7,550 nt of DNA from NCBI GenBank assembly GCA_021782195.1, contig JAJXVI010000102.1:1-7550 (forward strand), read 5' to 3'. The stretch is from a bacterium (lineage in GTDB: Bacteria > Vulcanimicrobiota > Xenobia > RGZZ01). Under the pieces are notes generated by a model. It saw only the letters and a program-made list of their open reading frames with translations. It searched no databases and was not told where the DNA came from. The first letter of the stretch is position 1. Every line of letters begins with the position of its first letter. Below are positions 1-7,335 of the stretch, piece after piece. Position numbers and translations under genes: made by a program.

Positions 1-252
1 ATTCCTCTATTGGCTACGGTGGGCTCGATTCGTGTCGGTTTCCCGTCCTGTAGACAGGGTTCCCGGGCATTTCTTGCGCGTAGGAGGATCCCGCGGGTCT
101 GCCGTATTTTTTTGGCGCAAGGAGTGGTGAAAGGAGATGCCGGTGCAACGAATCGCAATGCTACTGTCCCGTGAGTGCCACGCCGGGCTTGTGGACCAGG
201 AGAGTCGCCGTGCAGGAGGTTTTCCATCCGGCACGTCAGGTCGGTTTCTGAC
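1..252. other. leader region upstream of the NAD kinase, no convincing gene
   Basis: No gene can be supported here. Plus frame 1 is open from the left edge to the TGA at 172-174, but the deduced peptide is rich in Arg and Cys and resembles no family, so it may be chance or the tail of an upstream gene. A run of seven T lies at 107-113 after the small palindrome CCCGCGGG (90-97), which has no usable loop. A good Shine-Dalgarno-like AAAGGAG (130-136) precedes a short ORF (GTG 143 to TGA 260-262). An AGGAGG at 214-219 has no start codon at suitable distance. No clear sigma70 promoter was seen. Confidence 0.5.
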
Positions 253-1194
253 GTGGGCTTGAACGAGGGCGCCACGGGTACGGCTTCTTGCGTGGGCATT
301 GCCGTCCGAAGTGGCCACGCGGAGGCCGATGCTGCCGCCGCACTTCTGTCACGTCTGCTGGCCGGTCGCGGCGTGAAGGGCATCCCCTATGATGAAGTGA
401 CACGCGGAGCGGTGTGTGATTTTGTCATGGTCCTGGGCGGGGATGGGACCCTTTTGCAGGTCGCCAACCAGATGGCGCCGCGTCGGATTCCCGTCATTGG
501 TGTCAATTTTGGTCGAGTCGGCTATCTCTGTGAGGTCGACGCCGACCGCCTGTCCGAAGCCGTTGATCGCCTTGTCTGCGGGAATTTCCAGGTCGAGGCG
601 CGCACCATGGTTCGTGCGACTGTGCGTCGCAAAGAACGACCGATGAAAGTGATGGACGCGCTCAACGAGATCCTGATCGGAGGAGCGACTCGCACGCTTA
701 CGCTGCACGTGGCCATCAACGGCGTCGACCTGGGCCAGATTCGTGGCGACGGCCTGATAGTCGCCACGCGTACGGGGTCAACGGCGTACAGTTTCAGCGC
801 CGGGGGGTCGATCCTGCTGTTGGACGGTTTTGTGCTGGTGGCTTCGAATGCGGTCCTGGCAACCAGCATCCGAAGCCTGATCCTGCCCACCGATTCGATG
901 ATCAGCGTGACCGACCAGTCATGGTCGACGACCCCCTACGTCACTGCGGACGGCCAGCGTGACTACAGGATTCGCAAGGGCGACGTGGTTGAGATTACAC
1001 GTTCTCCGCTCCACGCGTATATGGTGACGCTTGGACTCTCGTCGCAGGTTCGAAAGCTGGGGCAGGGGTTTGGTTTGCGCCGCAGCGGTGCAGAGAATCC
1101 GTCAGGCCCGGACAGGCCCGCCGACGAATCGGGGGCCGGCCTGCCCGTCCGCTACCGTGCTGATGAGATCTCTTGCGAGATCTCATCAGGGTAG
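253..1194 (+). CDS. nadK: NAD kinase (ATP-NAD kinase), divergent C-terminal half
   Basis: Cytoplasmic enzyme that phosphorylates NAD to NADP, the only route to NADP. Numbered from GTG 253 (313 aa), the NAD kinase signatures appear in order: GGDGT at 62-66 with the catalytic Asp64, the NE pair at 138-139, GDGLIV followed by TGSTAYSFSAGG at 174-185, and DGQ at 233-235. The start is uncertain: the frame is open from GTG 175, and TTG 259 or GTG 292 are also possible. GTG 253 or TTG 259 leave a normal short lead before the first beta strand (CVGIAVRSGHAEA); none has a good ribosome site. Oddities: the Pro that usually follows the SAGG motif is Ser, the usual Pro-His segment before the RPLVLP-like strand is replaced by NAVLATSIRSLILP, and about 40 residues rich in Gly, Pro, Ser and Asp extend past the family's usual end. 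The last residues lie in a hairpin and overlap the convergent downstream gene by 43 bp. Identity is secure; activity is likely but untested. Confidence 0.93.
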   Translation: MGLNEGATGTASCVGIAVRSGHAEADAAAALLSRLLAGRGVKGIPYDEVTRGAVCDFVMVLGGDGTLLQVANQMAPRRIPVIGVNFGRVGYLCEVDADRLSEAVDRLVCGNFQVEARTMVRATVRRKERPMKVMDALNEILIGGATRTLTLHVAINGVDLGQIRGDGLIVATRTGSTAYSFSAGGSILLLDGFVLVASNAVLATSIRSLILPTDSMISVTDQSWSTTPYVTADGQRDYRIRKGDVVEITRSPLHAYMVTLGLSSQVRKLGQGFGLRRSGAENPSGPDRPADESGAGLPVRYRADEISCEISSG

Positions 1195-2912
1195 TCGTCG
1201 GCCATCGTCGCGATCTTCTCGAATCCCGCGTCAGCCACCAGGTGGTCCATCTCGACCTGACTGCGGCACCGCATTCGCCACGGTCGTCCGAGCCGATTCG
1301 GCAGTACGTTGGTCACAAAACGCAGGTGTGGGTGCCACGGCTGATTGGTGTACAGCAGCATTCCTTGCGTGCCCATCACCTGAGCGATTGCCTGTAACGA
1401 GGTGTGGACAGCTGTGTTGCGAGGAAACATCTCATACAGACCGGATGCGATTGCGATGGATGGGGACACAGGCGCGGCACTGCTCAGCGCTGCAGGGTCG
1501 AAGGCATTGGCCCTCACGAAGTGAGCGCCGGGAACGCGCCAGGTGTCTGCAAGGGTGCGAGCGGATGCAAGTGTTGCGTCGTCGATGTCGCACAGCCATG
1601 CTTCCACGTCCGGATGCTTGCGCAGAACGTGCAGAACGTGTCGGGCCGACCCGCAGGCAACGTCGAGCACGCGAGGAACCAGTCCCTGTTCTCTGCACAT
1701 CTGTATCGCCCGCTCCAGGAGTTGCGCGAGGTGCATCTGGCGCACGCGCATCGCACGCCAGCCCGGCGCGTTCAGGTACAGACGGTCCAGCAGACGGCCA
1801 ATCGGAGTCGCACCGTGGACTTCATTGCAATATGCATAATCGACGCATTCGCCGGAGTCAAAGCCGCGCGAGAGACCGATCCGAATGCCGCCCGAAAGAC
1901 GCCCCACGGTCTTGAGCAGGAACCGCAGCACGGCGTGGTGCGGACCTCCGCCTGGCCACTCCTCGAGGGTTGTCCAGCTACAGTCTTCGACCCGCCTCAG
2001 CGCGGCCTCGTCTGACGATGCCCATTCGAAACAGTTGCTGACAAAATCGCGTACTATCGCCACGGCTTCGTCGCGGGAACTGTCGTGAAGAGGGTCGTGG
2101 CGAGCCTTCGGGAGACGATGATGCGACTTATGTGAGCTCGAGAGGCTGCTCGAGAACTTGGCCTGAAGGCCAGGTTCGACGACGCGGTCTCGTTGGGCCG
2201 TGAGCACCATGGTCGGAATCGTGATTGCTGCGGCATCGTCGACAACGCGGCGTGCGGCCTCGTGCATTTCCACCAGAAGACGTGCGCTCAACGTGTGCCT
2301 CACGAGCGGATCATGTTCATAGAGCGTTGCCTCGCCCGGGTCTCGAGTCAGCATGCGGCCACTCATGAGCGTAGGCAGGGAAATGTCGTCGAAAAAATGC
2401 AGCGCAAAGCGCAAGGTCTCGAATGCGAATGGGAGACGCAGTTTCACACGGAAACCCGGCGTAACGAGGATCAGACCCCGTATCGGTGGAGCCAGGTCGT
2501 GTATCCAGGTGCATACCACGACCGAAGAGAGTCCGTGCCCCACGACGCAAAGGTTGTGAACCCCGATGGCATGCGTCTGTGCGATGTGGGAGACAAAAGA
2601 CTCTACGTCTCCCAGCAGGTCTGCGAACCCAAGCGACTTCGCGTCTGCTTTGCCGAGTCTGCTCTCTGTGGAGTTCACTTCGTGCGTGCTCGAGGGAACC
2701 ATGTTTCTTCCCTGGCCACGCAGGTCGGGTGCGAAAACCGCCGTGTGCGGGGCCGCAAGCGCGTCTGCCAGTGGCGCGACGCGGCCCGAGTGTTCGTGGC
2801 CTCGATGGAAGATGATGACGCCCCGCTTGACCTCATCGGGCGGAAGCCAGGCCCGATAGAAGAGCTTCGATCCATCCCACGAGCACCAGGTGGATTCCAG
2901 GACATCAGCCAT
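1152..2912 (-). CDS. fused alpha/beta hydrolase and SAM-dependent methyltransferase
   Basis: A 586-aa two-domain protein of the known bifunctional alpha/beta hydrolase/class I methyltransferase family (Hydrolase_4 type followed by a Methyltransf_20-like domain); substrate unknown, probably cytoplasmic. Hydrolase half, about residues 1-295: the HRGHEHSGR oxyanion-region motif at 36-44, APDLRGQGR at 61-69, the nucleophile-elbow region VVGHGLSS at 123-130, candidate acid Asp242 and candidate His272. The elbow position that normally holds Ser is Gly127 (codon GGA at 2534-2532), so hydrolase activity is doubtful. Methyltransferase half, about 365-570: motif I VLDVACGSARH at 415-425, acidic CDID at 441-444, and the family motif NQPWHPHL at 523-530. 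The C-terminus departs from the usual family ending and is encoded by the shared hairpin. The frame is open upstream to 3092, but the SD at 2921-2927 sits 8 nt before ATG 2912 and 2 nt before ATG 2918, and similarity starts here. It lies 118 bp downstream of the DUF3060-like gene on the same strand. Confidence 0.88.
   Translation of the reverse strand: MADVLESTWCSWDGSKLFYRAWLPPDEVKRGVIIFHRGHEHSGRVAPLADALAAPHTAVFAPDLRGQGRNMVPSSTHEVNSTESRLGKADAKSLGFADLLGDVESFVSHIAQTHAIGVHNLCVVGHGLSSVVVCTWIHDLAPPIRGLILVTPGFRVKLRLPFAFETLRFALHFFDDISLPTLMSGRMLTRDPGEATLYEHDPLVRHTLSARLLVEMHEAARRVVDDAAAITIPTMVLTAQRDRVVEPGLQAKFSSSLSSSHKSHHRLPKARHDPLHDSSRDEAVAIVRDFVSNCFEWASSDEAALRRVEDCSWTTLEEWPGGGPHHAVLRFLLKTVGRLSGGIRIGLSRGFDSGECVDYAYCNEVHGATPIGRLLDRLYLNAPGWRAMRVRQMHLAQLLERAIQMCREQGLVPRVLDVACGSARHVLHVLRKHPDVEAWLCDIDDATLASARTLADTWRVPGAHFVRANAFDPAALSSAAPVSPSIAIASGLYEMFPRNTAVHTSLQAIAQVMGTQGMLLYTNQPWHPHLRFVTNVLPNRLGRPWRMRCRSQVEMDHLVADAGFEKIATMADDYPDEISQEISSAR
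1160..1189. terminator. perfect 13-bp-stem hairpin inside both convergent gene ends
   Basis: The left arm CTGATGAGATCTC (1160-1172) and right arm GAGATCTCATCAG (1177-1189) are exact reverse complements around the loop TTGC. The structure lies between the stop codons of the NAD kinase (TAG 1192-1194) and the hydrolase/methyltransferase (CTA 1152-1154 on the plus strand), inside both reading frames. Its position between convergent genes suits a bidirectional terminator, but neither side has a T run, so intrinsic termination would be inefficient. It may instead protect mRNA 3' ends or be a small palindromic repeat element. The structure is certain; the role is inferred. Confidence 0.6.
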
Positions 2913-2920
2913 TGCCATCG

Positions 2921-2927
2921 TCCTCCC
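2921..2927 (-). promoter_or_regulatory. ribosome binding site of the hydrolase/methyltransferase gene
   Basis: On the minus strand GGGAGGA lies 8 nt before ATG 2912 and only 2 nt before ATG 2918. It argues against the 60 extra Arg-rich residues that the open frame upstream would add, and favours ATG 2912. Confidence 0.65.
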
Positions 2928-3030
2928 TTTCCCTGCGGTTTCGGGCTCCAGGCGGGGAGGCCTGCCGATGCGAACTCTCGCGCGCTTCCACGAGAACAGC
3001 GCAGAGAATCGGTGGTCGGTGCGGTGAACC

Positions 3031-3690
3031 TCAGTACGAACCGATGTCGTTGGCTCTTCCCCGGTTTTCAATCTCCGGGCGTGGTGCATCACCCTCTTGT
3101 CTGTAGCGAATCAGGTTATCGCACCCCGGTGTGACAATGGCCCGGACGGGCCCTTCGATGCGGATTCGATTGTGGCTTCCGCTGACGTGCACTTCGCGTG
3201 GGTTGCCCCCGATAGTCAGAACGCAGTGGTTTCCCACGACCACGATGATGTTGTTCTCCCCGTAGAAAGTGCCGTGGAGGTGGTCGCCACGCAGTACGCG
3301 GTCTGGTCCGGTCACAGTTGGGGCGCCCTGTGTTTCCCACTGACCTCCATTTGTCCTGACGATGAGGGTGGCTCGGCCGTTGGGAGACTTCTCGAGGGTC
3401 ACCATGACCTCCCACTCGTCGCGGTCGGCGTGCAGAACCCGGCGTGCGGGGGTCACCTGCACGGATCGTACTCGAAATCCCTGTGCACCGAGATCGGAGC
3501 GCACCGAGTCGAAGGTGGCGTCCGCGTCCCCGGAAACAATGTACACGCTTTGCGCGATGGTGCGCGACTGAACCGCCACCCCCGGCATCTGGTCGATCCA
3601 GGACAGGTCTGGCGGAGGCGAGGCTGTGGCGGTCTGTGCGGCCACGAGCGCGATGAGAATCAGGAGCACGAGGGTACGTAGGTACTGCAT
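3031..3690 (-). CDS. secreted protein with C-terminal DUF3060-like repeat domain
   Basis: A 219-aa protein of unknown function, predicted to be exported. Residues 1-23 form a Sec signal peptide: MQYLRT, a hydrophobic core LVLLILIALVAA, and probable cleavage after ATA at 21-23; there is no lipobox Cys. Residues 28-113 form a compact alpha/beta region (LSWIDQMPG, DATFDSVRSDLGAQGFRVRSV, EWEVMVTLEK) that I do not recognise. Residues about 136-196 carry short beta-strand repeats of the type N-x-(I/V)-x-V and VSGSHNRIRIEG, which resemble DUF3060; two Cys (156 and 190) flank this segment and could form a disulfide. A charged tail follows. ATG 3690 was chosen because the signal peptide begins there, although the sequence before it has no Shine-Dalgarno motif; the upstream open frame looks non-coding. 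It may be co-transcribed with the hydrolase/methyltransferase gene and is divergent from the receiver gene across 124 bp. Confidence 0.8.
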   Translation of the reverse strand: MQYLRTLVLLILIALVAAQTATASPPPDLSWIDQMPGVAVQSRTIAQSVYIVSGDADATFDSVRSDLGAQGFRVRSVQVTPARRVLHADRDEWEVMVTLEKSPNGRATLIVRTNGGQWETQGAPTVTGPDRVLRGDHLHGTFYGENNIIVVVGNHCVLTIGGNPREVHVSGSHNRIRIEGPVRAIVTPGCDNLIRYRQEGDAPRPEIENRGRANDIGSY

Positions 3691-3782
3691 GGTGGGTTTT
3701 TCGGTTCGGATTCGGCAGGCTCCTGTGACCGAGGGGTTCAGCCTCCGAACACGAATGTTGCAGGAATCGAGCTCTGGCAGCC

Positions 3783-3795
3783 GGTGCCGGGCACC
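3783..3795. promoter_or_regulatory. 13-bp palindrome upstream of the receiver gene
   Basis: GGTGCC and GGCACC are exact inverted arms around one central G, 19 nt before ATG 3815 in the divergent intergenic region. It could be an operator or a small mRNA structure near the ribosome site, but a palindrome of this size can occur by chance at this GC content. Confidence 0.25.
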
Positions 3796-3814
3796 CCCGT
3801 GGTGAGGAGATCCG

Positions 3815-4189
3815 ATGATGGCGAGAATTCTGCTGGTCGAGGACAACGAGATGAACCGCGACATGCTGAGTCGCCGCTTGCAGAAAAAGGGGTATGAAGT
3901 GTCAATGGCGGTCGACGGATCACAGGGACTTGCCGCGGCTCACCGAGAGTTGCCCGATCTCATCCTGATGGACATGAGCCTTCCTGAAATCGATGGTTGG
4001 GAGGCGATGCGGCGTCTCAAGGCCGCCCAGGATACGCGAGAAATTCCCATCATCGCGTTGACGGCTCACGCGATGCAGGGAGATCGCGAGCGCGCGCTGG
4101 AAGCCGGGGCCAACGACTACGACACGAAGCCGATTGAGTTGCCACGCCTGATTGGCAAGATTCAGGCGTTGTTGAAGGAAACTCCCTGA
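3815..4189 (+). CDS. single-domain response regulator (CheY/DivK-like receiver)
   Basis: A stand-alone receiver domain of 123-124 aa with no output domain, so it most likely passes phosphoryl groups in a phosphorelay or acts by binding a partner. Numbered from the second ATG (3818): acidic pocket Glu8-Asp9 in LLVEDNEMNRD, phosphoacceptor Asp52 in LILMDMSLPEIDGWEAM, switch Thr82 in IIALTAHAM, and conserved Lys104-Pro in DYDTKPIELPRL. All catalytic residues are present. GAGGAG at 3804-3809 lies 5 nt before ATG 3815 and 8 nt before ATG 3818, so either may be used. The LTAHAM and DTKP segments place it with receivers that usually accompany hybrid histidine kinases, and such a kinase gene converges on it 126 bp downstream. 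Pairing with that kinase is inferred from position. Confidence 0.93.
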   Translation: MMARILLVEDNEMNRDMLSRRLQKKGYEVSMAVDGSQGLAAAHRELPDLILMDMSLPEIDGWEAMRRLKAAQDTREIPIIALTAHAMQGDRERALEAGANDYDTKPIELPRLIGKIQALLKETP

Positions 4190-4196
4190 GGGCGCT

Positions 4197-4310
4197 CTTC
4201 TCGCGCGGACTTTCCCGCGTCGTTCGCGCGCCCCGTCCCCTTCCCGCGCCGCCTTCCCCGCGTCGTTCGCGCGCCCCGTCCCCTTCTCGCGCGTTCGCCT
4301 CCCGCGTCGT
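4197..4310. repeat. GC-rich direct repeat with a 43-bp period, about 2.6 copies
   Basis: This fills almost the whole gap between the convergent stop codons of the receiver and the hybrid kinase. CTTC(T/C)CGCG recurs at 4197, 4240 and 4283, exactly 43 bp apart, and CCCGCGTCG follows 17 bp later at 4214 and 4257 (18 bp later at 4301). Positions 4215-4243 and 4258-4286 are identical over 29 bases. The variable part is the short linker between the two blocks. Each full unit contains a small CGCG-TCGTT-CGCG hairpin (4216-4228 in the first). No T-run terminator is present. The third copy is truncated at the kinase stop codon. Confidence 0.85.
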
Positions 4311-4315
4311 GGCTC

Positions 4316-7093
4316 CTATCCTTCGGGACGGCGGACGCTCGCCTGGATGCGGCTCAACATTCCTCGCACTTCGCTCAAAAGGTCGTCTCGTTGCTGGGAT
4401 CCCTTCTGCAATACACGATCGACGTGCCCGTTCAGGCGGGCCCGATCCGCGGTGCTCAAGTCGCGCGCCGTCAGCACGACGACCGGCACGGTGAGTCCGT
4501 GTCTGGTGGAGCGGAGTCGGGCGACAAATTCGAAACCGTCCATGACGGGCATCATCAGGTCCAGGAGGATCAGGTCCGGTGGGTTTTCGGCGCAGCGTTC
4601 GAGCGCGACGAGTCCGTTTTCTGCGGTTTCGACCAGCCATCCCTCGTTCCCGAGCTGGCGCTTGAGGATTTCACGGATGTCCGCGTCGTCCTCAACGACC
4701 AGGAGGCGCGCCGTTCGACCGGTTCCGCGATAGCGCTTCAACAGACGGCTGAGTCGTTCCCGGTCGGGAGGCTTGACGAGGAACTCGGCGGCGCCCAGCA
4801 CGTAGCCACGCTGCTGATCGTCGAGCATGGTCAGGATGATGACGGGGACATCCGCCAGTTCCGGGTCGGACTTGAGGATCTCCAGGACCTGCCAGCCGTC
4901 CATTCCGGGAAGCAGGATGTCGAGGCTGATGACCGTCGGATGCTGTTCCCGCGCGATTTTCAGCCCCTCTTCGCCGCTGGTTGCAACGCGGACCTCGAAT
5001 CCTTCCTTGCGAAGAAAACGTGAAAGCAAATCGAGCGCGGCCGGGTCATCGTCGATGATCAGGATCAGGGGGGCCTCGGCGCGGCCGGAGTCGTTCAGGA
5101 CGGGCAGTTGTTCTTCGTGGGCGGGGGCGAGAATCCGCATGGTGAAGGTGGACCCCTGACCGGGCTCGCTTTCGACGACGATGTCACCGCCGAGCATCTG
5201 ACAGAAGCGACGGCTGATCGCAAGTCCGAGGCCGGTACCGCCGTAGCGGCGTGTGGTGGAGGCATCCGCCTGGGCAAACTCGACGAACAGGCGCGACTGC
5301 TGTTCGAGGGTCATTCCGATTCCGGAGTCGTGTACGGCAAAGAGCAGGAACTCGTCATTCCCGTGACGTTCGCGCCGCGCGGCCAGTCGAATCAGTCCTT
5401 TGTCGGTAAACTTGCAGGCGTTGGAGAGAAGGTTGAGCAGGGCCTGTCGAATCTTGGTGACGTCCGAGAAGGCCGTCCCCAGCGCGGAGGTGCGCTCAAC
5501 CTCGAGACGGTTGTTGTTTTTTCCCACCAGCGGAGTGATGGTTGCGATGACCTCGTCGAGCAGGCTGTCCGCGTCGAAGTTTTCGCGGAACACATCCATG
5601 CGGCCGGCCTCAATCTTCGACAGGTCGAGGATGTCGTTGATCAACGCAAGCAGATTGCGCGCTGCGCCGAGAATCTTCTGCAGGTCCGGGACGAAATCGT
5701 CGAGGTCACGCTGCTGGGCTTCCTCTTCTAGCATCTCGCTGTAGCCGATGATGGCATTCAACGGCGTTCGCAGTTCGTGACTCATGTTCGCGAGGAACTG
5801 ACTCTTGGCCGTGTTGGCGGCTTCGGCTTCCAGGAGCGCGAGATGGAGTTTTTCTTCGTTCTCACGCAGGGCTGCTTCCGCGACCGTCGCACGGCGGGTC
5901 TCACGCCAGGCCTGGTCGAGCTCCACTCGGAGTCGTTCCGCGACGTTGTTGAAGGCTTCTACAACCTCACCCAGTTCATCACGGGTTCGCGTTGAAACCT
6001 GCTCAACCTCACCGCCGCTGGTCATGCGCAGTGATGCGGCGCCAAGCAGCGAGACGGTCTGCATCATCGAGGCATAGAAGGAGGCGAACAGGTACATCGT
6101 CAGGGCGAGGCTGGCCAGAATCGCCGCCAGGGTGATGGCTCCGCGCGTGTAGAGGGTGTCGATGTTCTTGTGGAGCAGGTGCTCGGTTGTGTGTGCGGTT
6201 TCCCTGCTGGCACTCCAGTTTGCGTTGTCCGCAGTCGCAAAATCGGTGAAGCTGGCCAGATGTGAAGGTTTGCGGACCAGATTCAGGAAGTGTTCGGTGG
6301 CCTTTCGCGCCTCGTGCTGACTTGCGTAGAAGTTGGGGTAAGCGATCAGCCGCGGCTGGCCTCGCAGGTTCTTGTCGATATTGCGGAGGATGTTTCCGAC
6401 AAGCTCCGGCAATTCCCTGAGATCGGCCTGCTGGTCAGGCCCGAGTCGACCCTGCGTGTGTCCCGCGACGAGACAGAAGAGGGATACAAGGCGATGCGTG
6501 ACCAGACGGGGACGGACTGTTACGAGCAGACTGACCAGCCGGTCGAGCGTGCTGTCTTCCTCAATGAGAAGGTGCGAGCGATCCGCGGCCTGCTCAGCGA
6601 GATCCTGGAGTTCGCTCATGAGGAGTTGATAAAGGTGCATCTGGCGCACGAGCGTGTCGTGCGGGCGCAGCGAGTTCCAGTCGGCGGTGAGCCGGGATAC
6701 GGCTTCTCGGGTGCCAAATCTGTTGTTGCTCTTGCGGTCGACGTCTTGAAGCGTACTGAGATCCCGGCACCCCGCATCGCGGAACGTTTGCACCTGACCC
6801 GTCGCTGTGGCGTCGCCGTGTGCCTGCGCGACAGTTGCGGCCAGGGCCATCTCAAGGTCGCCCTGCAGGTGTTCCACGGTACGCACGTAGGCGAGTCCTC
6901 GGAGGCGTGAGTGATATTCGCCCACGGCGCGCACCTGCTCGTCGTAATGCAACCCGGCGACCGTGCAGAGCGGCACGAAGAAGATGAGCCCGATGAGGAG
7001 GAATTTCTGGGGGTAGCGGAGGCGATCGACGAGTCGTACGCCCGGGAGCAATACGGGACGCACCCGTACTGGAGTGGAGGGGGGGGCGACCAT
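4316..7093 (-). CDS. membrane hybrid histidine kinase with HAMP and two receivers
   Basis: A 925-aa inner-membrane sensor kinase. Order: TM1 at about 30-49; a mostly helical periplasmic region at 50-318 with no domain I can name securely, part of which (about 171-196) resembles helical sensor loops of some chemoreceptors; TM2 at about 319-341; HAMP at about 340-392 with DELGEV at 372-377; a coiled coil to about 425; HisKA with phosphoacceptor His439 in [10 protein letters not shown]; and HATPase with N558 (N box), DSGIGM at 589-594, the [10 protein letters not shown] box at 602-610, and GGTGLGLAI at 618-626. REC1 has Asp682-683, phosphoacceptor Asp725, Thr755 and Lys774. REC2 has Glu801-Asp802, phosphoacceptor Asp845, Thr875 and Lys897; this Lys is followed by Gly (LQKGS) instead of the usual Pro. 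All catalytic residues are present. ATG 7093 was chosen because AAGGAG lies 10 nt upstream and TM1 begins shortly after; the frame stays open to 7255 with Arg-rich sequence. Ligand unknown. Likely partners are the convergent receiver and the divergent HisKA protein. Confidence 0.94.
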   Translation of the reverse strand: MVAPPSTPVRVRPVLLPGVRLVDRLRYPQKFLLIGLIFFVPLCTVAGLHYDEQVRAVGEYHSRLRGLAYVRTVEHLQGDLEMALAATVAQAHGDATATGQVQTFRDAGCRDLSTLQDVDRKSNNRFGTREAVSRLTADWNSLRPHDTLVRQMHLYQLLMSELQDLAEQAADRSHLLIEEDSTLDRLVSLLVTVRPRLVTHRLVSLFCLVAGHTQGRLGPDQQADLRELPELVGNILRNIDKNLRGQPRLIAYPNFYASQHEARKATEHFLNLVRKPSHLASFTDFATADNANWSASRETAHTTEHLLHKNIDTLYTRGAITLAAILASLALTMYLFASFYASMMQTVSLLGAASLRMTSGGEVEQVSTRTRDELGEVVEAFNNVAERLRVELDQAWRETRRATVAEAALRENEEKLHLALLEAEAANTAKSQFLANMSHELRTPLNAIIGYSEMLEEEAQQRDLDDFVPDLQKILGAARNLLALINDILDLSKIEAGRMDVFRENFDADSLLDEVIATITPLVGKNNNRLEVERTSALGTAFSDVTKIRQALLNLLSNACKFTDKGLIRLAARRERHGNDEFLLFAVHDSGIGMTLEQQSRLFVEFAQADASTTRRYGGTGLGLAISRRFCQMLGGDIVVESEPGQGSTFTMRILAPAHEEQLPVLNDSGRAEAPLILIIDDDPAALDLLSRFLRKEGFEVRVATSGEEGLKIAREQHPTVISLDILLPGMDGWQVLEILKSDPELADVPVIILTMLDDQQRGYVLGAAEFLVKPPDRERLSRLLKRYRGTGRTARLLVVEDDADIREILKRQLGNEGWLVETAENGLVALERCAENPPDLILLDLMMPVMDGFEFVARLRSTRHGLTVPVVVLTARDLSTADRARLNGHVDRVLQKGSQQRDDLLSEVRGMLSRIQASVRRPEG

Positions 7094-7335
7094 TTGCAGC
7101 GAGCTCCTTCCGACGCGGACGGGACGAGAGCCGAGCCCGCCGCCTGCCCGCCTCGTAGTTTCAACCCGGGACGGGTCGTTCCTGTGCGCGTCGGATCCGC
7201 TTCGCCGGCCCTGACGGCGCTCGGGCATCGTGAGGAGATCTGTCATTGACGCCACGTTCGGCGGTTACGGGGTCAAACTGACGCGGGCAGGGTTCAAAAG
7301 AGGCGCCGCTGCATCGATCGGCGAAGCAACGGTCT
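7094..7335. other. divergent intergenic region, kinase and HisKA genes
   Basis: About 240 bp separate the chosen kinase start from the earliest likely start of the HisKA protein. Promoters for both genes should lie here. TTGACG (7246-7251, plus) and TTGACC (7271-7276, minus) resemble -35 boxes, but neither has an AT-rich -10 partner at normal spacing, so no promoter is called. A GAGGAG at 7232-7237 (plus) precedes an in-frame ATT and an ORF that overlaps the HisKA frame; that ORF looks like a shadow. Confidence 0.4.
7104..7109 (-). promoter_or_regulatory. ribosome binding site of the hybrid kinase gene
   Basis: Minus-strand AAGGAG (within GGAAGGAG) lies 10 nt upstream of ATG 7093. It supports this start over the upstream in-frame start at 7255, which would add 54 low-complexity, Arg-rich residues before the first membrane helix. 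Confidence 0.65.

Noticed and set aside
87..113. Possible terminator: GC palindrome followed by seven T
   Set aside because: The palindrome CCCGCGGG leaves no workable loop and is separated from the T run by nine bases.
214..219. AGGAGG as the ribosome site of the NAD kinase
   Set aside because: No start codon lies within normal distance; the next in-frame start, GTG 253, is 33 nt away.
7..318. Minus-strand open frame of 103 codons at the left edge
   Set aside because: Rich in Arg, Thr and Ser, overlaps the NAD kinase N-terminus, and has no recognisable motif.
1031..2015. Plus-strand open frames 1031-1915 and 1404-2015
   Set aside because: Antisense to the methyltransferase half, no family resemblance and no good ribosome site; treated as shadows.
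2193..3134. Long plus-strand open frame (313 codons) opposite the hydrolase and DUF3060 genes
   Set aside because: No domain is recognisable, composition is Arg/Cys-rich, and it lies antisense to well-supported genes; typical of a shadow frame at high GC.
4197..4310. CRISPR array
   Set aside because: The repeats are nearly contiguous with only a short variable linker, there are fewer than three full copies, and no cas gene is nearby.
4391..6910. Several plus-strand open frames of 200-210 codons opposite the hybrid kinase
   Set aside because: They mirror the kinase codons in the complementary frame and show no independent domain.
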